DNA from: an unicellular cyanobacterium SU3 | GTDB taxonomy: Bacteria > Cyanobacteriota > Cyanobacteriia > Cyanobacteriales > Microcystaceae | Assembly (NCBI GenBank): GCA_002172675.1 | Contig: NETF01000165.1 | Coordinates: 36,458 to 100,457 of the forward strand | DNA: 64,000 bases | Direction: 5' to 3' | Shown: piece by piece, positions 15,975-23,686 of the stretch | Layout of the letters: every line of letters starts with the position of its first letter | How positions within the stretch are numbered: position 1 is the first letter of the stretch | The notes under the pieces: generated by a model | What the model was told of the DNA's origin: nothing | What the model saw: the letters and a program-made list of their open reading frames with translations, nothing else | The model's database searches: none | Program-made: the position numbers and the translations under genes

Positions 15975-16291
15975 AGGTTATGTTTTTCTTTTAATGCTTC
16001 CCATTTGGCTTTATCTTCATCAAAATCAGGGGGTGCAGGTTGACTGTTATCAAATAGTCCTTGAAACGCTTTAACTTTTGAGGGAAAATATTTAGATTTT
16101 TTAGTTTCTTCTCTTTGTTTATCTGGAGAAGTTTTAGATTGATTTGAGATAGTTTTAGTTTGTAAGATAATAACTTCAACTTCTCCTGGTTCTAAATTCA
16201 AGTTATCATTAATAATTAGTTTACCAGACTGATCAATTATTCCTTTAATTTTCTTAGCTTCTAAGGTTTGAATATTGGTTTTAGGTTGCAT
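15971..16291 (-). CDS. Antitoxin of the PIN toxin
   Basis: A 106-residue protein directly upstream of and overlapping the PIN toxin by 4 bases. Residues 1-45 (IKGIIDQSGKLIINDNLNLEPGEVEVIILQ) have the strand-rich pattern of a small swapped-hairpin or AbrB-like DNA-binding domain; the C-terminal part is basic then acidic, ending DEDKAKWEALKEKHNL, suitable to wrap the toxin. I infer the antitoxin role from context; the family is a common cyanobacterial one with no name I can give. The pair is likely autoregulated, with the promoter in 16292-16377. Confidence 0.75.
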   Translation of the reverse strand: MQPKTNIQTLEAKKIKGIIDQSGKLIINDNLNLEPGEVEVIILQTKTISNQSKTSPDKQREETKKSKYFPSKVKAFQGLFDNSQPAPPDFDEDKAKWEALKEKHNL

Positions 16292-16377
16292 GGTTTTACC
16301 TATTGTACATTATCCTTAAATTATAGCTTAACTAATGATTAGTCGATTTTATTTGTTTTTCATTGTCTTGATGTTTG

Positions 16378-16532
16378 TTCTAAATAAATTGATGTTTTGG
16401 GTACATTGTTATCTGTATTTATTGGCTAAATTTGATTAGAAGTTACTGCAATGATAGTCTGTAGGGTGGGTTAGGTGGCCATATTCTTTGAGACAAGTTA
16501 ACTTATTAACTATCCACCGTAACCCACCATTA
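16378..16532. repeat. Long direct repeat, right copy, with 14-bp stem
   Basis: Second copy of the 15373-15524 repeat. Here the internal palindrome is well kept: GGTGGGTTA (16465-16473) pairs with TAACCCACC (16520-16528), continued by GGTGG/CCACC with one bulged base. This is the form of abundant cyanobacterial GTGGGTTA miniature elements. Confidence 0.75.
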
Positions 16533-16547
16533 TGCTCAAATATTGAT

Positions 16548-16670
16548 ATGGAACCAAGAATTGATTTACCCCCTCAAACTAGAGAGGAACTATTCTAAAT
16601 GTATATGTTAGATACCAACATTTGTATCTATATCATTAAAAAGCGTCTATCCACAGTTTCGAGAATTTGA
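16548..16670 (+). pseudogene. vapBC-type toxin-antitoxin fossil
   Basis: Two short broken frames sit back to back. 16548-16598 reads MEPRIDLPPQTREELF then stop, resembling the end of a VapB antitoxin. 16599-16670 starts MYMLDTNICIYIIKKR, the classic VapC N-terminus with its first catalytic aspartate (D5), then stops after 23 codons. Downstream, AT-rich sequence to 16797 has only degraded frames. A complete VapC would be about 130 residues, so this is decay of a second toxin-antitoxin locus beside the intact one. Confidence 0.6.
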
Positions 16671-16797
16671 AAGAATTCCCAATCTCAAAGTAGAGAACTG
16701 GGTTTAGTGCGATCTCTAATGCTTTAATTCTCTTTAAAATTTGAGAGAATTCTCTGATCTTAGAAGATAATATATTTAAACCTTGCAGTTTAATATT

Positions 16798-17274
16798 ATG
16801 AATCAACTTTCTTGGTACGATGCCTCAGAAGAGGTAAAAGAGTTATTAATGTTAGCCACAGATAACTGGGAAAATAGCAGTATATCTGAACAATATATTA
16901 ATCAAGCGTTAGAGAAAGCAGGTGATAATATTGATGTTTTGGTGGGTGCTTATCGTTTCTTTTTCTATAAAAATAAGCCAGAACTTGCCTTAAAAATTGC
17001 TAAAAAAGTTTTAAATATTATTGAAAAAACTGAAAATCTACCCCTGGAATGGAAAGAACTACAACCTATCTTATTAAAGCGTCAACAAGAACCAAATATA
17101 AGACTTTATCTGAATGCTTATGCGTCTCAAGGTTATATCTTAGCTAAAATGGGTGAAATTGAAACAGCAAAATTAATTACTGAGCGAGTTCAAGAAATTG
17201 ATGAACATCGAGAGTCTTGTGCGACAACGGTATTTGAAGTATTAACAAAAGACTCCGATGAGGATGACGACTAA
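16798..17274 (+). CDS. Helical repeat (TPR-like) acidic-tailed protein
   Basis: A 158-residue soluble protein. Two helix-turn-helix units are visible, around ISEQYINQALEKAGDNIDVLVGAYRFFFYKN and the PELALKIAKKVL and YLNAYASQGYILAKMGEIETAKLI stretches, the pattern of tetratricopeptide-like repeats. The tail DSDEDDD is strongly acidic. Similar proteins occur near cyanobacterial nif clusters as far as I recall, without a defined role. ATG 16798 is chosen; a TTG at 16783 is in frame upstream. A damaged partial copy of its middle lies directly downstream at 17280-17370. Confidence 0.65.
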   Translation: MNQLSWYDASEEVKELLMLATDNWENSSISEQYINQALEKAGDNIDVLVGAYRFFFYKNKPELALKIAKKVLNIIEKTENLPLEWKELQPILLKRQQEPNIRLYLNAYASQGYILAKMGEIETAKLITERVQEIDEHRESCATTVFEVLTKDSDEDDD

Positions 17275-17279
17275 ATAGG

Positions 17280-17370
17280 ATGATAAACCAGAACTTGCTC
17301 TAAAAAATTGCGAAAAAAAGCTTAAGAATTGTCCGAGAAACCCAAAACCTACTACTAGAATGAAAGCAGA
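17280..17370 (+). pseudogene. Degenerate partial duplication of the preceding gene
   Basis: This stretch aligns base for base with about 16974-17062 of the preceding gene, e.g. AAACCAGAACTTGCTCTAAA here versus AAGCCAGAACTTGCCTTAAA there, and CTACTACTAGAATG versus CTACCCCTGGAATG. It has frame-breaking indels and no start, so it is non-functional. The rest of the upstream and downstream duplicated sequence is lost. Confidence 0.7.
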
Positions 17371-17411
17371 CACGACGCTTAAGGTTTATTACCTATTATT
17401 AAGGAGACATT

Positions 17412-17663
17412 ATGACAGTATCTCGTCAAGAACAATATCTTGGTTTAATCGATCAATTAATGCGTTGTCCTAATGGAGAAGAACCTAACTTATTAACTGC
17501 AAATAGTGAATTAGTCGATCAAGGTTTTATTGAATCTTTGGTACAAGTTTCTACTATGATGGCTCATGAAAATAACCCCGATGGTGCCAAATTTTTGATT
17601 CATGTTGCCCGTGAATTAGCGAAAGAATTAGGGTTATATCCTGAAGCTCCAGCGAATAGCTAA
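17412..17663 (+). CDS. Small conserved cyanobacterial helical protein
   Basis: An 83-residue soluble helical protein. The core LLTANSELVDQGFIESLVQVSTMMAHENNPDGAKFLIHVARELAKELGL resembles a module that I recall as the N-terminal piece of many cyanobacterial TPR/CHAT proteins (pattern LL-AN-LVD-G); here it stands alone. No catalytic residues are apparent, so a protein-interaction role is the best inference. AAGGAGA lies 7-8 bases before the ATG. It follows the TPR-like gene and its broken copy, both on the same strand. Confidence 0.65.
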   Translation: MTVSRQEQYLGLIDQLMRCPNGEEPNLLTANSELVDQGFIESLVQVSTMMAHENNPDGAKFLIHVARELAKELGLYPEAPANS

Positions 17664-17753
17664 ATTCAGTTATCAGTCATCAGTCATCAGTTATTACTAA
17701 TGACTGTTTTGGCTGGTGTAATATGAAATCCTGTTGAATACCATACGTTATTA

Positions 17754-18413
17754 ATGTTAAAGAATATTCTATCACTTTTCTTACAAGAAAATTGCCCTCT
17801 GTGTGAACGGGCAACTTCTCAAGAAATTTGTGATTATTGTCAGAAACAATTAAAAAGTTATCAATTAAAACAGCCTCATAAATTTTGGTATGGGGACTTA
17901 CCCCTATTTGTTTGGGGAGAATATGATGGAAAATTAAAACAGGCGATCGCAGCGTTTAAATACGATAAACGTCCTCCAATTGGTGAGCTTTTGGGGATTT
18001 GGTTAGCAGAAACTTGGCAAAACTATTCTTTAATAAATCCTAATTTATCCCCTTTAATTATTCCGATTCCCATTCATCAAACTAAAGAAAAAACAAGAGG
18101 ATTTAATCAATCAGAAATCATAGCGAGAGGATTTTGTCAAGTCACAAAATATCCTTTAAAGAAGAGAGGTTTAATAAGAGTTCGTCCAACCAAAGCAATG
18201 TTTGGTTTGAACGTTGCAGAAAAAGAAAAAAATATTAAAGGAGCGTTTAAATTAGGAGAATCATTACAAAATCATTCCTTATCTAAACCCATTTTATTAA
18301 TTGATGATATTTATACCACAGGAACAACAGTTAAAGAAGCGGTTAAAATATTAAAACATCAAGGCATAAAAGTATTAGGGATACTTGCCGTCTGCACTCC
18401 ACGTCGTTTATAA
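17754..18413 (+). CDS. comF: ComF-family phosphoribosyltransferase-like protein
   Basis: A 219-residue ComF/GntX protein, linked to DNA uptake (natural transformation) in other bacteria. An N-terminal zinc motif has two cysteine pairs, CPLCERATSQEICDYC (residues 15-30). The C-terminal phosphoribosyltransferase fold shows TRGFNQSEIIARGF and the PRPP loop ILLIDDIYTTGTT (about 182-194). Enzymatic activity of this family is not established. The spacer upstream contains three short ATCAGTC tandem units (17670-17690). It is monocistronic by appearance. Confidence 0.88.
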   Translation: MLKNILSLFLQENCPLCERATSQEICDYCQKQLKSYQLKQPHKFWYGDLPLFVWGEYDGKLKQAIAAFKYDKRPPIGELLGIWLAETWQNYSLINPNLSPLIIPIPIHQTKEKTRGFNQSEIIARGFCQVTKYPLKKRGLIRVRPTKAMFGLNVAEKEKNIKGAFKLGESLQNHSLSKPILLIDDIYTTGTTVKEAVKILKHQGIKVLGILAVCTPRRL

Positions 18414-18503
18414 TATAGCCCCAATAGCAAGAGATACGAACTTTAGTTCGGTTAAAATTCACAAAAAAGAGACAAATTAATTGGTTTAATTAATTTTAAA
18501 ATT

Positions 18504-19343
18504 ATGATTAAACTCAAAAGAATATATATTATATTACTAATTGGCAGTATTTTTTCTGTCACTAATACTGCTTTAAATTCTCCAAAAAGTTTAGGTCAAG
18601 AAGAAACAGAAACCACGGAAGAAACTGTTTTAGAAGAACCTGAAGAAACCCCATCATTAACGGCGGTACAATGGTATAACCAAGGAGTTGATGAAATTGA
18701 TACAGGAAACTATCAAGGAGCCATAGAAGCGTTTACGGAGTCCATTAAACTCGATGAAACCGATGCAGATTCTTATTACAACCGAGGCTATTCTTACCTA
18801 GTTTTAGAACAATTTGAAGAAGCCATTAACGATTATGATAAAGCCATTGAGTTAAACGCTGAATTTGCTTATGCTTATGGTAATCGCTGTTATGCTTACT
18901 ATCAACTGAAAAATCATGAACAGGCCATTGAAGATTGTTCTCAAGCCATTGAATTAGAAGCCAATTATGCAGATTTTTATATCTATCTCGGTAATGCTAA
19001 AGATGATTTACAAATGCACGAAGCAGCCATATTAGCCTACAATCAAGCCATTGCTCTCAATGAAAATAATCCTAAAGCTTATTATAATCGTGCCTTAGCT
19101 TACAATCGGCTAGGAAAGTCTCTACAAGCGGTTGAAGATTATACCAAAGCTATTCAATTCAATCCCAATTTTGCTGATGCCTATCATAATCGAGGTGTGA
19201 CTCGATTTAAACTAGAAGAAAGAGAAAAAGCGATCGCAGATTTAGAAAAAGCCGCCGAATTATTTAAGGCACAAGGTAACACAAATAACGCTCAACACGC
19301 TCTTAATACGCTAAAAGAATTACAAAAAGAAGAGTCTCTATAG
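18504..19343 (+). CDS. Secreted or periplasmic TPR protein
   Basis: A 279-residue protein with an N-terminal signal sequence (IIKLKRIYIILLIGSIFS-like hydrophobic core, cleavage probably near residue 30), an acidic threonine/glutamate linker (residues 31-52) and five or six tetratricopeptide repeats from residue 53, each of the YNRG-Y-L-L-Q-EAI-DY-KAIELN type. Such proteins scaffold complexes in the periplasm or thylakoid lumen. The partner is unknown. The run ends with a lysine-rich helix. The spacer before it has a short GAACT/AGTTC hairpin. Confidence 0.8.
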   Translation: MIKLKRIYIILLIGSIFSVTNTALNSPKSLGQEETETTEETVLEEPEETPSLTAVQWYNQGVDEIDTGNYQGAIEAFTESIKLDETDADSYYNRGYSYLVLEQFEEAINDYDKAIELNAEFAYAYGNRCYAYYQLKNHEQAIEDCSQAIELEANYADFYIYLGNAKDDLQMHEAAILAYNQAIALNENNPKAYYNRALAYNRLGKSLQAVEDYTKAIQFNPNFADAYHNRGVTRFKLEEREKAIADLEKAAELFKAQGNTNNAQHALNTLKELQKEESL

Positions 19344-19399
19344 CAATTCCCATACTGGTGAGGTACAGTATCTTTTAGTCTAAGGCAAGAGGCAAAAGC

Positions 19400-19517
19400 G
19401 AGTGTGTAATTCCGAGGTGTCCTCGGAATGTAGCGGTGCGACCCCGGCGATTCGTACCGTCGAAGACGCGCCGTTAGGCAACCGCCTAGGGAACGCGCAC
19501 CAAGAGAAGACACACTC
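19400..19517. repeat. Long multi-hairpin GC-rich element, copy 3
   Basis: GAGTGTGT (19400-19407) closes with ACACACTC (19510-19517). Inside are a 9-bp hairpin ATTCCGAGG/CCTCGGAAT with a 3-base loop (19409-19429), GGTGCG (19435-19440) closing with CGCACC (19496-19501), and TAGGC/GCCTA (19475-19488). The GCGACCCCG and GGGAACGCGC core is shared with 1091 and 15145. Open frames through it on both strands are artefacts of its GC content. Confidence 0.7.
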
Positions 19518-19596
19518 AAGACAGGCAATAGTAAGAATTAAGAGTGTACCTCATGAGAGTGAGAAACCCTATATAACTGGTATCCTAGTAACAATT

Positions 19597-19618
19597 AAAG
19601 CCTGCTAATGCAGGCTTT
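19597..19618. terminator. Strong stem-loop between the TPR gene and petJ
   Basis: AAAGCCTGC (19597-19605) pairs with GCAGGCTTT (19610-19618) over TAAT; the A/T arms at the base act as a T-run on both strands. It separates the convergent TPR protein gene and petJ. Confidence 0.75.
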
Positions 19619-19640
19619 ATCAATTAAAATAAACTATCTG

Positions 19641-19665
19641 GCCATAGTCAAAAGCTATGGCTTTT
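19641..19665 (+). terminator. Second stem-loop near the petJ 3' end
   Basis: GCCATAG (19641-19647) pairs with CTATGGC (19655-19661) and is followed by TTTTA on +. It adjoins the petJ stop codon at 19668. Confidence 0.6.
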
Positions 19666-19667
19666 AC

Positions 19668-20003
19668 TTACCACCCAGTTTCTGCTTGACTTAAAACATA
19701 AGTCGCCACATCTTCAATTTGTTGAGCGTTTAAACGTCCGTTAAACCCAGGCATGGCATTTTTACCATTGGTAACTTGATAAACAATTTTTTCTAAGGTA
19801 TCTACTCCATTTTTCTCTAGAGCATCCTTTGCTAAACCCTTACTCGCACCTGCGACTACGTTACCGCCACCCATGTGACAGGAGGCACAGTTAGCAGTAA
19901 AAATGCCTTTACCGGCACCAGCATCACCCGCTAAGGCAGGGGAAACAAAACTGAAATAGAAAAAGGCAAAAAGCAGTAAAATCAGGGACAATAATCTTTT
20001 CAT
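19668..20003 (-). CDS. petJ: Cytochrome c6, precursor
   Basis: A 111-residue lumenal c-type cytochrome that carries electrons from cytochrome b6f to photosystem I or to the terminal oxidase, replacing plastocyanin when copper is short. Signal peptide of about 25 residues ending SPALA, then the haem motif CASCH (C39, C42, H43) and the axial methionine in NAMPGFNG (M84). The C-terminal [14 protein letters not shown] is typical of the family. AAGGAGAACACG precedes the ATG. It is divergent from petE, with 353 bases between, and a multi-hairpin repeat sits in its promoter side. Confidence 0.97.
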   Translation of the reverse strand: MKRLLSLILLLFAFFYFSFVSPALAGDAGAGKGIFTANCASCHMGGGNVVAGASKGLAKDALEKNGVDTLEKIVYQVTNGKNAMPGFNGRLNAQQIEDVATYVLSQAETGW

Positions 20004-20031
20004 CGTGTTCTCCTTACAAAGATCAATCCGT

Positions 20032-20149
20032 TATAGTGCTACGCACAAGGCAAGAGGACGTTCGGCGATGCTCAGTCGAGTCGCCAAAGGAAGGTGTCAC
20101 TGAGTGTCAAGTTTGGTTAATGTCAAACACCTTAATGCGTAGTGCTATA
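20032..20149. repeat. Multi-hairpin element upstream of petJ
   Basis: TATAGTGCTACGCA (20032-20045) and TGCGTAGTGCTATA (20136-20149) are inverted copies with two mismatches. Inside are GGCGA/TCGCC (20064-20085), CTCAGT/ACTGAG (20071-20104) and GGTGT/ACACC (20093-20131), which can form alternative folds. It starts 28 bases upstream of the petJ start. Confidence 0.6.
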
Positions 20150-20262
20150 TTAATCTTCGATGTAAGTTCTGAGTCTGTCAAAAGACACAACGTCAAACTT
20201 CCCAACCTATAATGGTTTAGGGTATTGACTAGCAAAAAAAATCTTTTTTGTCCAAAGACAGC

Positions 20263-20291
20263 TTGTAAAAGGTCTCTCTTTTACTTATAAT
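20263..20291 (+). promoter_or_regulatory. petE promoter, -35/-10
   Basis: TTGTAA (20263-20268) and TATAAT (20286-20291) are separated by exactly 17 bases, a strong sigma-70-type match, with the start near 20298 and a leader of about 60 bases to the plastocyanin ATG at 20357. No clear copper-repressor dyad was recognised. Confidence 0.7.
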
Positions 20292-20356
20292 CAAAAACGG
20301 AATGAAATACAGACAAAACATCGTTTTGCCGTCAAGAACTCATAAGGAATAATATA

Positions 20357-20716
20357 ATGTCTAAGAAGTTAGGTTTACTCATTGCTACTATTGCTTTCGT
20401 TATCTCCAGTTTCTTCGTCGCTGTTAACCCTGCAGCAGCAGAAACCGTTGAGGTTAAAATGGGTAGTGACTCTGGTATGTTAAAATTTGAACCCACTGAG
20501 GTCGAAATTAGCCCTGGAGATACCGTTAAATGGGTCAACAATAAGCTTGCTCCTCATAACGTTGTGGTAGAAGGAAGTTCTAAACTTTCCCACAAAGGAC
20601 TTGTTTTCTCCCCCGGAGAAACTTTTGAAAGCACTTTCAACGAGCCTGGAGAATATACTTACTATTGTGAACCTCACCGTGGTGCTGGCATGGTTGGTAA
20701 AGTAATTGTCAAGTAG
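20357..20716 (+). CDS. petE: Plastocyanin, precursor
   Basis: A 119-residue type-I copper protein of the thylakoid lumen, carrying electrons from cytochrome b6f to photosystem I. Residues 1-28 are the signal peptide (ends NPAAAE). Copper ligands are H67 in APHNVV, C104 and H107 in [11 protein letters not shown], and M112. Length and sequence fit the family exactly. AAGGA precedes the ATG, and the promoter above and a hairpin terminator after it make it monocistronic. Divergent from petJ, as expected for copper-dependent alternation. Confidence 0.97.
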   Translation: MSKKLGLLIATIAFVISSFFVAVNPAAAETVEVKMGSDSGMLKFEPTEVEISPGDTVKWVNNKLAPHNVVVEGSSKLSHKGLVFSPGETFESTFNEPGEYTYYCEPHRGAGMVGKVIVK

Positions 20717-20747
20717 TTTTTATTATTCTTAACAATTCAAAAGCTTA

Positions 20748-20777
20748 GCCTACGAGTCTAATATTCGTAGGCATTTT
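20748..20777 (+). terminator. petE intrinsic terminator
   Basis: GCCTACGA (20748-20755) pairs with TCGTAGGC (20765-20772), followed by ATTTTTATT. It may also serve eda, whose convergent end lies at 20777. Confidence 0.85.
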
Positions 20778-21445
20778 TATTGTTGAAAGTCCGATAAATG
20801 CTCCATCAATAGCTTAGCCTGTTGGGTAATGATACCCCAGTTTTGATCATCTAGAGCATGACGAGGAAATAATTGACTGGATAAACCAACAGCGATCGCC
20901 CCTGCTTCGATAAAATAGGTAGCATTATCTAGAGTAATGCCTCCTGTGGGAATCAAAGGAATGGAACCCAGTGGACCTTGTAACCCTTTAATATAAGCGA
21001 TGCCACCAATAGCCTCTACAGGGAAAACTTTAACACAACTGGCTCCGGCTTGCCAAGCAGTGATAATTTCTGTGGGAGATAACGCCCCTGGAATGATAGG
21101 AAGATGATGATCGATGGCTGTTTTGATCAGGGTTTGATTAACATGGGGGGTAAAACAAAATTGAATGCCGACTGCGATCGCATTTTCTAATTCCTCTAGG
21201 GTTAAAATAGTGCCAGTACCAATGAGACACTCAGGTAACTCTTGTTTTAAGGATTGAATAATTTGACTCGGTTGGTAACTATTCCAAGTAATTTCAATCA
21301 GTTTCATTCCCCCGGCTGCTACTGCTTTAGCCATGTTAATACCCTGATCTATATTATCAGTGCGAATAACAGCAATGGCACGATTTTGTTGTAATAATTT
21401 TCGCCAAGACTGTGAAGGGTTCAACTGATTATCAACTGTCATCAT
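20777..21445 (-). CDS. eda: KDPG/KHG aldolase
   Basis: A 222-residue class I aldolase that splits 2-keto-3-deoxy-6-phosphogluconate to pyruvate and glyceraldehyde-3-phosphate (Entner-Doudoroff pathway) and can act on KHG. Visible: IEITWNS with the catalytic glutamate, GTGTILT, FTPHVNQTLI, PGALSPTEI and the Schiff-base lysine in ASCVKVFPVEAIGG, then LIPTGGIT for phosphate binding. Two ATGs start it (21445 and 21442). GAGG overlaps the proB stop, six bases upstream, so translation is coupled to proB. The operon order glk-proB-eda joins glucose phosphorylation with the aldolase. Confidence 0.92.
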   Translation of the reverse strand: MMTVDNQLNPSQSWRKLLQQNRAIAVIRTDNIDQGINMAKAVAAGGMKLIEITWNSYQPSQIIQSLKQELPECLIGTGTILTLEELENAIAVGIQFCFTPHVNQTLIKTAIDHHLPIIPGALSPTEIITAWQAGASCVKVFPVEAIGGIAYIKGLQGPLGSIPLIPTGGITLDNATYFIEAGAIAVGLSSQLFPRHALDDQNWGIITQQAKLLMEHLSDFQQ

Positions 21446-21451
21446 CTTACC

Positions 21452-22564
21452 TCAATTCACCACCAAATTATCTCTATGAACGATGGTTTCTACTCCATGA
21501 TACCCTAATAATTCTGGAATTTTATCCGAATGATAGCCTTTAATTTTATCCAGTTCTTCCTGACTATAGTTAACAATTCCTCGTGCAATTTCTTCTCCTT
21601 TTTCGTTGCACAATTGAACAGCATCTAAAGAATCAAAATTCCCCTCAACTTTAATAATTCCTGCTGCTAATAACGACTTTCCTTTTTGAGAAATGGCTTT
21701 CACTGCACCCTTATCAAGATATAATTTTCCCCTAGGCAATAATCCATAGGCGATCCAACGTTTTCGGGCTTTATCATTCTTTAATTGTGCTTCAAATTTC
21801 GTGCCAATTTCTTCACCATTAATAATTTTTAATAGGTTTTTCGGTTGTTTTCCGTGGGTAATAACCGTGGTAACACCTGCTGATGTTGCCAGTCTTGCTG
21901 CTGTTAGTTTAGTTAACATTCCTCCGGTTCCCCATTGCGAGCCTTTTCCTCCTACATTAACTTGTAATTGATCTAACTCTAAACGACTAACAACTTTGAT
22001 CGGTTTAGCATCAGGAAATATGCGAGGATCAGCCGAATAAAGTCGATCAACATCGGTTAAAATAAATAACCAATGGGCATTAATTAAATTAGCCACTAAT
22101 GCCGAAAGGGTATCATTATCCCCAAACTTTAACTCTTCAATAGCCACTGTATCGTTTTCATTGACAATAGGAATAACCCCCAATTCAAACAACGCATCAA
22201 AGGTATTTTTAGCATTAACATAACAGCTACGTTCCATTAATTCTCTGCGGGTTAACAAAACCTGAGCAATGGGTTGATTTAAAGCAGTAAAAAGGTCATC
22301 ATAAACCCGAATTAATCTACCTTGTCCAACTGCTGCAATAGCTTGTTTTGTGGCGATTTTTTTCGGTCTTTCTGTTAGCTTTAAGCGACTACAACCCACT
22401 CCCACTGCACCAGATGAAACCAAGACAACAGAATACCCTAGTTGTCGTAACTCTGTTAAACTTTCCACCAAAGCAGCAATAGTTGATAAGGCTAATTTTC
22501 CTGTATCTGGTTGGGCAAGACTAGAAGTACCAATTTTAACAACAATAGTCTGGAAGGGGTTCAT
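21452..22564 (-). CDS. proB: Glutamate 5-kinase
   Basis: The 370-residue first enzyme of proline synthesis, phosphorylating glutamate. The N-terminal amino-acid-kinase domain shows [42 protein letters not shown] and [16 protein letters not shown]; the C-terminal part from about residue 280 is a PUA domain. Length is normal for the PUA-containing form. It is 29 bases from glk upstream and 6 from eda downstream, so it is in the middle of a three-gene operon. Confidence 0.95.
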   Translation of the reverse strand: MNPFQTIVVKIGTSSLAQPDTGKLALSTIAALVESLTELRQLGYSVVLVSSGAVGVGCSRLKLTERPKKIATKQAIAAVGQGRLIRVYDDLFTALNQPIAQVLLTRRELMERSCYVNAKNTFDALFELGVIPIVNENDTVAIEELKFGDNDTLSALVANLINAHWLFILTDVDRLYSADPRIFPDAKPIKVVSRLELDQLQVNVGGKGSQWGTGGMLTKLTAARLATSAGVTTVITHGKQPKNLLKIINGEEIGTKFEAQLKNDKARKRWIAYGLLPRGKLYLDKGAVKAISQKGKSLLAAGIIKVEGNFDSLDAVQLCNEKGEEIARGIVNYSQEELDKIKGYHSDKIPELLGYHGVETIVHRDNLVVN

Positions 22565-22593
22565 AAATGCTCAAAAAAGAAATAAAACAAAGG

Positions 22594-23637
22594 TTATTGT
22601 GCAGCCCGCAAAGCAGCCCCAATTAACCCAACTTTAGGATTTAAAATAACGTGAACAGGCATTTTAGATAAGAGTGAACTCATTCGTCCCTTTGCTTTAA
22701 AAGATTCGAGAAATGTGCCTTTTTTTAATAAAGTTAATATTTTAGCTGCAATTCCGCCTGCTATGTATACTCCCCCGTAAGGTAATACTTTTAAAGCTAA
22801 ATTTCCAGCTTCTGCACCGTAAGCAGAAATAAACATTTCCATTGTTTGTTGACACAAAGCATCATTATTTTCCATCGCTGCTTTAGAAACTTCTGCACTT
22901 AGATCGACTTTTTTTTCATTTTCCCAAGCTTGATAAATTTCCTTTAATTGTTCTGATTCTTTTTCGGGATATTTAGACCGTAAAAACTGATAAATAGCCC
23001 TAATTCCCATACCCGAAACAATTCTTTCTATTGATACTCTTTGTAAGTTATATTTATCTTTAATGTAAGTTAATAATTCAAATTCTAGTTGATTTCTTGG
23101 CGCAAAATCTCCGTGAGATCCTTCTGAAGAAAATACATGATAATGACCACTGCTTAAAGGGGTCAAAAAGCACTCTCCTAACCCCGTTCCGGCACCTAAA
23201 ACAGCCATCGGTGTATTTAGTTTCGGTTCGGTATCTTGTAGGGTACATACATCATCTTTTTTTAACCCTAAAATACCGTAACCAATAGCAGCAAAATCAT
23301 TGATCAGATTGACTCTTTCTAAAGATAACTGTTTTTCTAAGCGATCGCTAGTTAATGACCAACTTAAATTAGTTAATTCTGAAGCATTCTCAACTACCGG
23401 GCCAGCAATACCAAAACAACCTTTTTCTACGTTAATCTTTTGTTCTAATTCTTGTTGTGCTTCTTTCAAAAATTCTTTAACAATAGGAACTAAATCATTA
23501 TATTGTTGACTAGGATAGGATTTTTCATATAATGTGGTTTGTTGCGGTAAATTTTTGACTTCTTTAGGGGTTTCTGAATTAACTAAACGTAAAATCGTTT
23601 TAGTTCCTCCAATATCGCCGGCGAGTAACACAGTCAT
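22594..23637 (-). CDS. glk: Glucokinase
   Basis: A 347-residue ATP-dependent glucokinase that forms glucose-6-phosphate. Phosphate loop LAGDIGGTKTILRLV at residues 4-18, LINDFAAIGYG (catalytic aspartate), GAGTGLGECFL and the adenosine-site sequence YIAGGIAAKI near residue 290. First gene of the glk-proB-eda operon; with eda it provides two steps of Entner-Doudoroff sugar use, relevant to night-time glycogen breakdown that feeds nitrogen fixation in unicellular strains (inference). Promoter in the 49-base spacer to the mrr locus or within it. Confidence 0.94.
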   Translation of the reverse strand: MTVLLAGDIGGTKTILRLVNSETPKEVKNLPQQTTLYEKSYPSQQYNDLVPIVKEFLKEAQQELEQKINVEKGCFGIAGPVVENASELTNLSWSLTSDRLEKQLSLERVNLINDFAAIGYGILGLKKDDVCTLQDTEPKLNTPMAVLGAGTGLGECFLTPLSSGHYHVFSSEGSHGDFAPRNQLEFELLTYIKDKYNLQRVSIERIVSGMGIRAIYQFLRSKYPEKESEQLKEIYQAWENEKKVDLSAEVSKAAMENNDALCQQTMEMFISAYGAEAGNLALKVLPYGGVYIAGGIAAKILTLLKKGTFLESFKAKGRMSSLLSKMPVHVILNPKVGLIGAALRAAQ

Positions 23638-23686
23638 AATGAATTTATCCTCTCTTTTCTTCTTTTATTAGTTTAATCAAAAAGGG

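Noticed and set aside
19292..19608. Open frames of 68 and 78 codons on both strands
   Set aside because: They exist only because the GC-rich palindromic element lacks stops; no conserved protein pattern.
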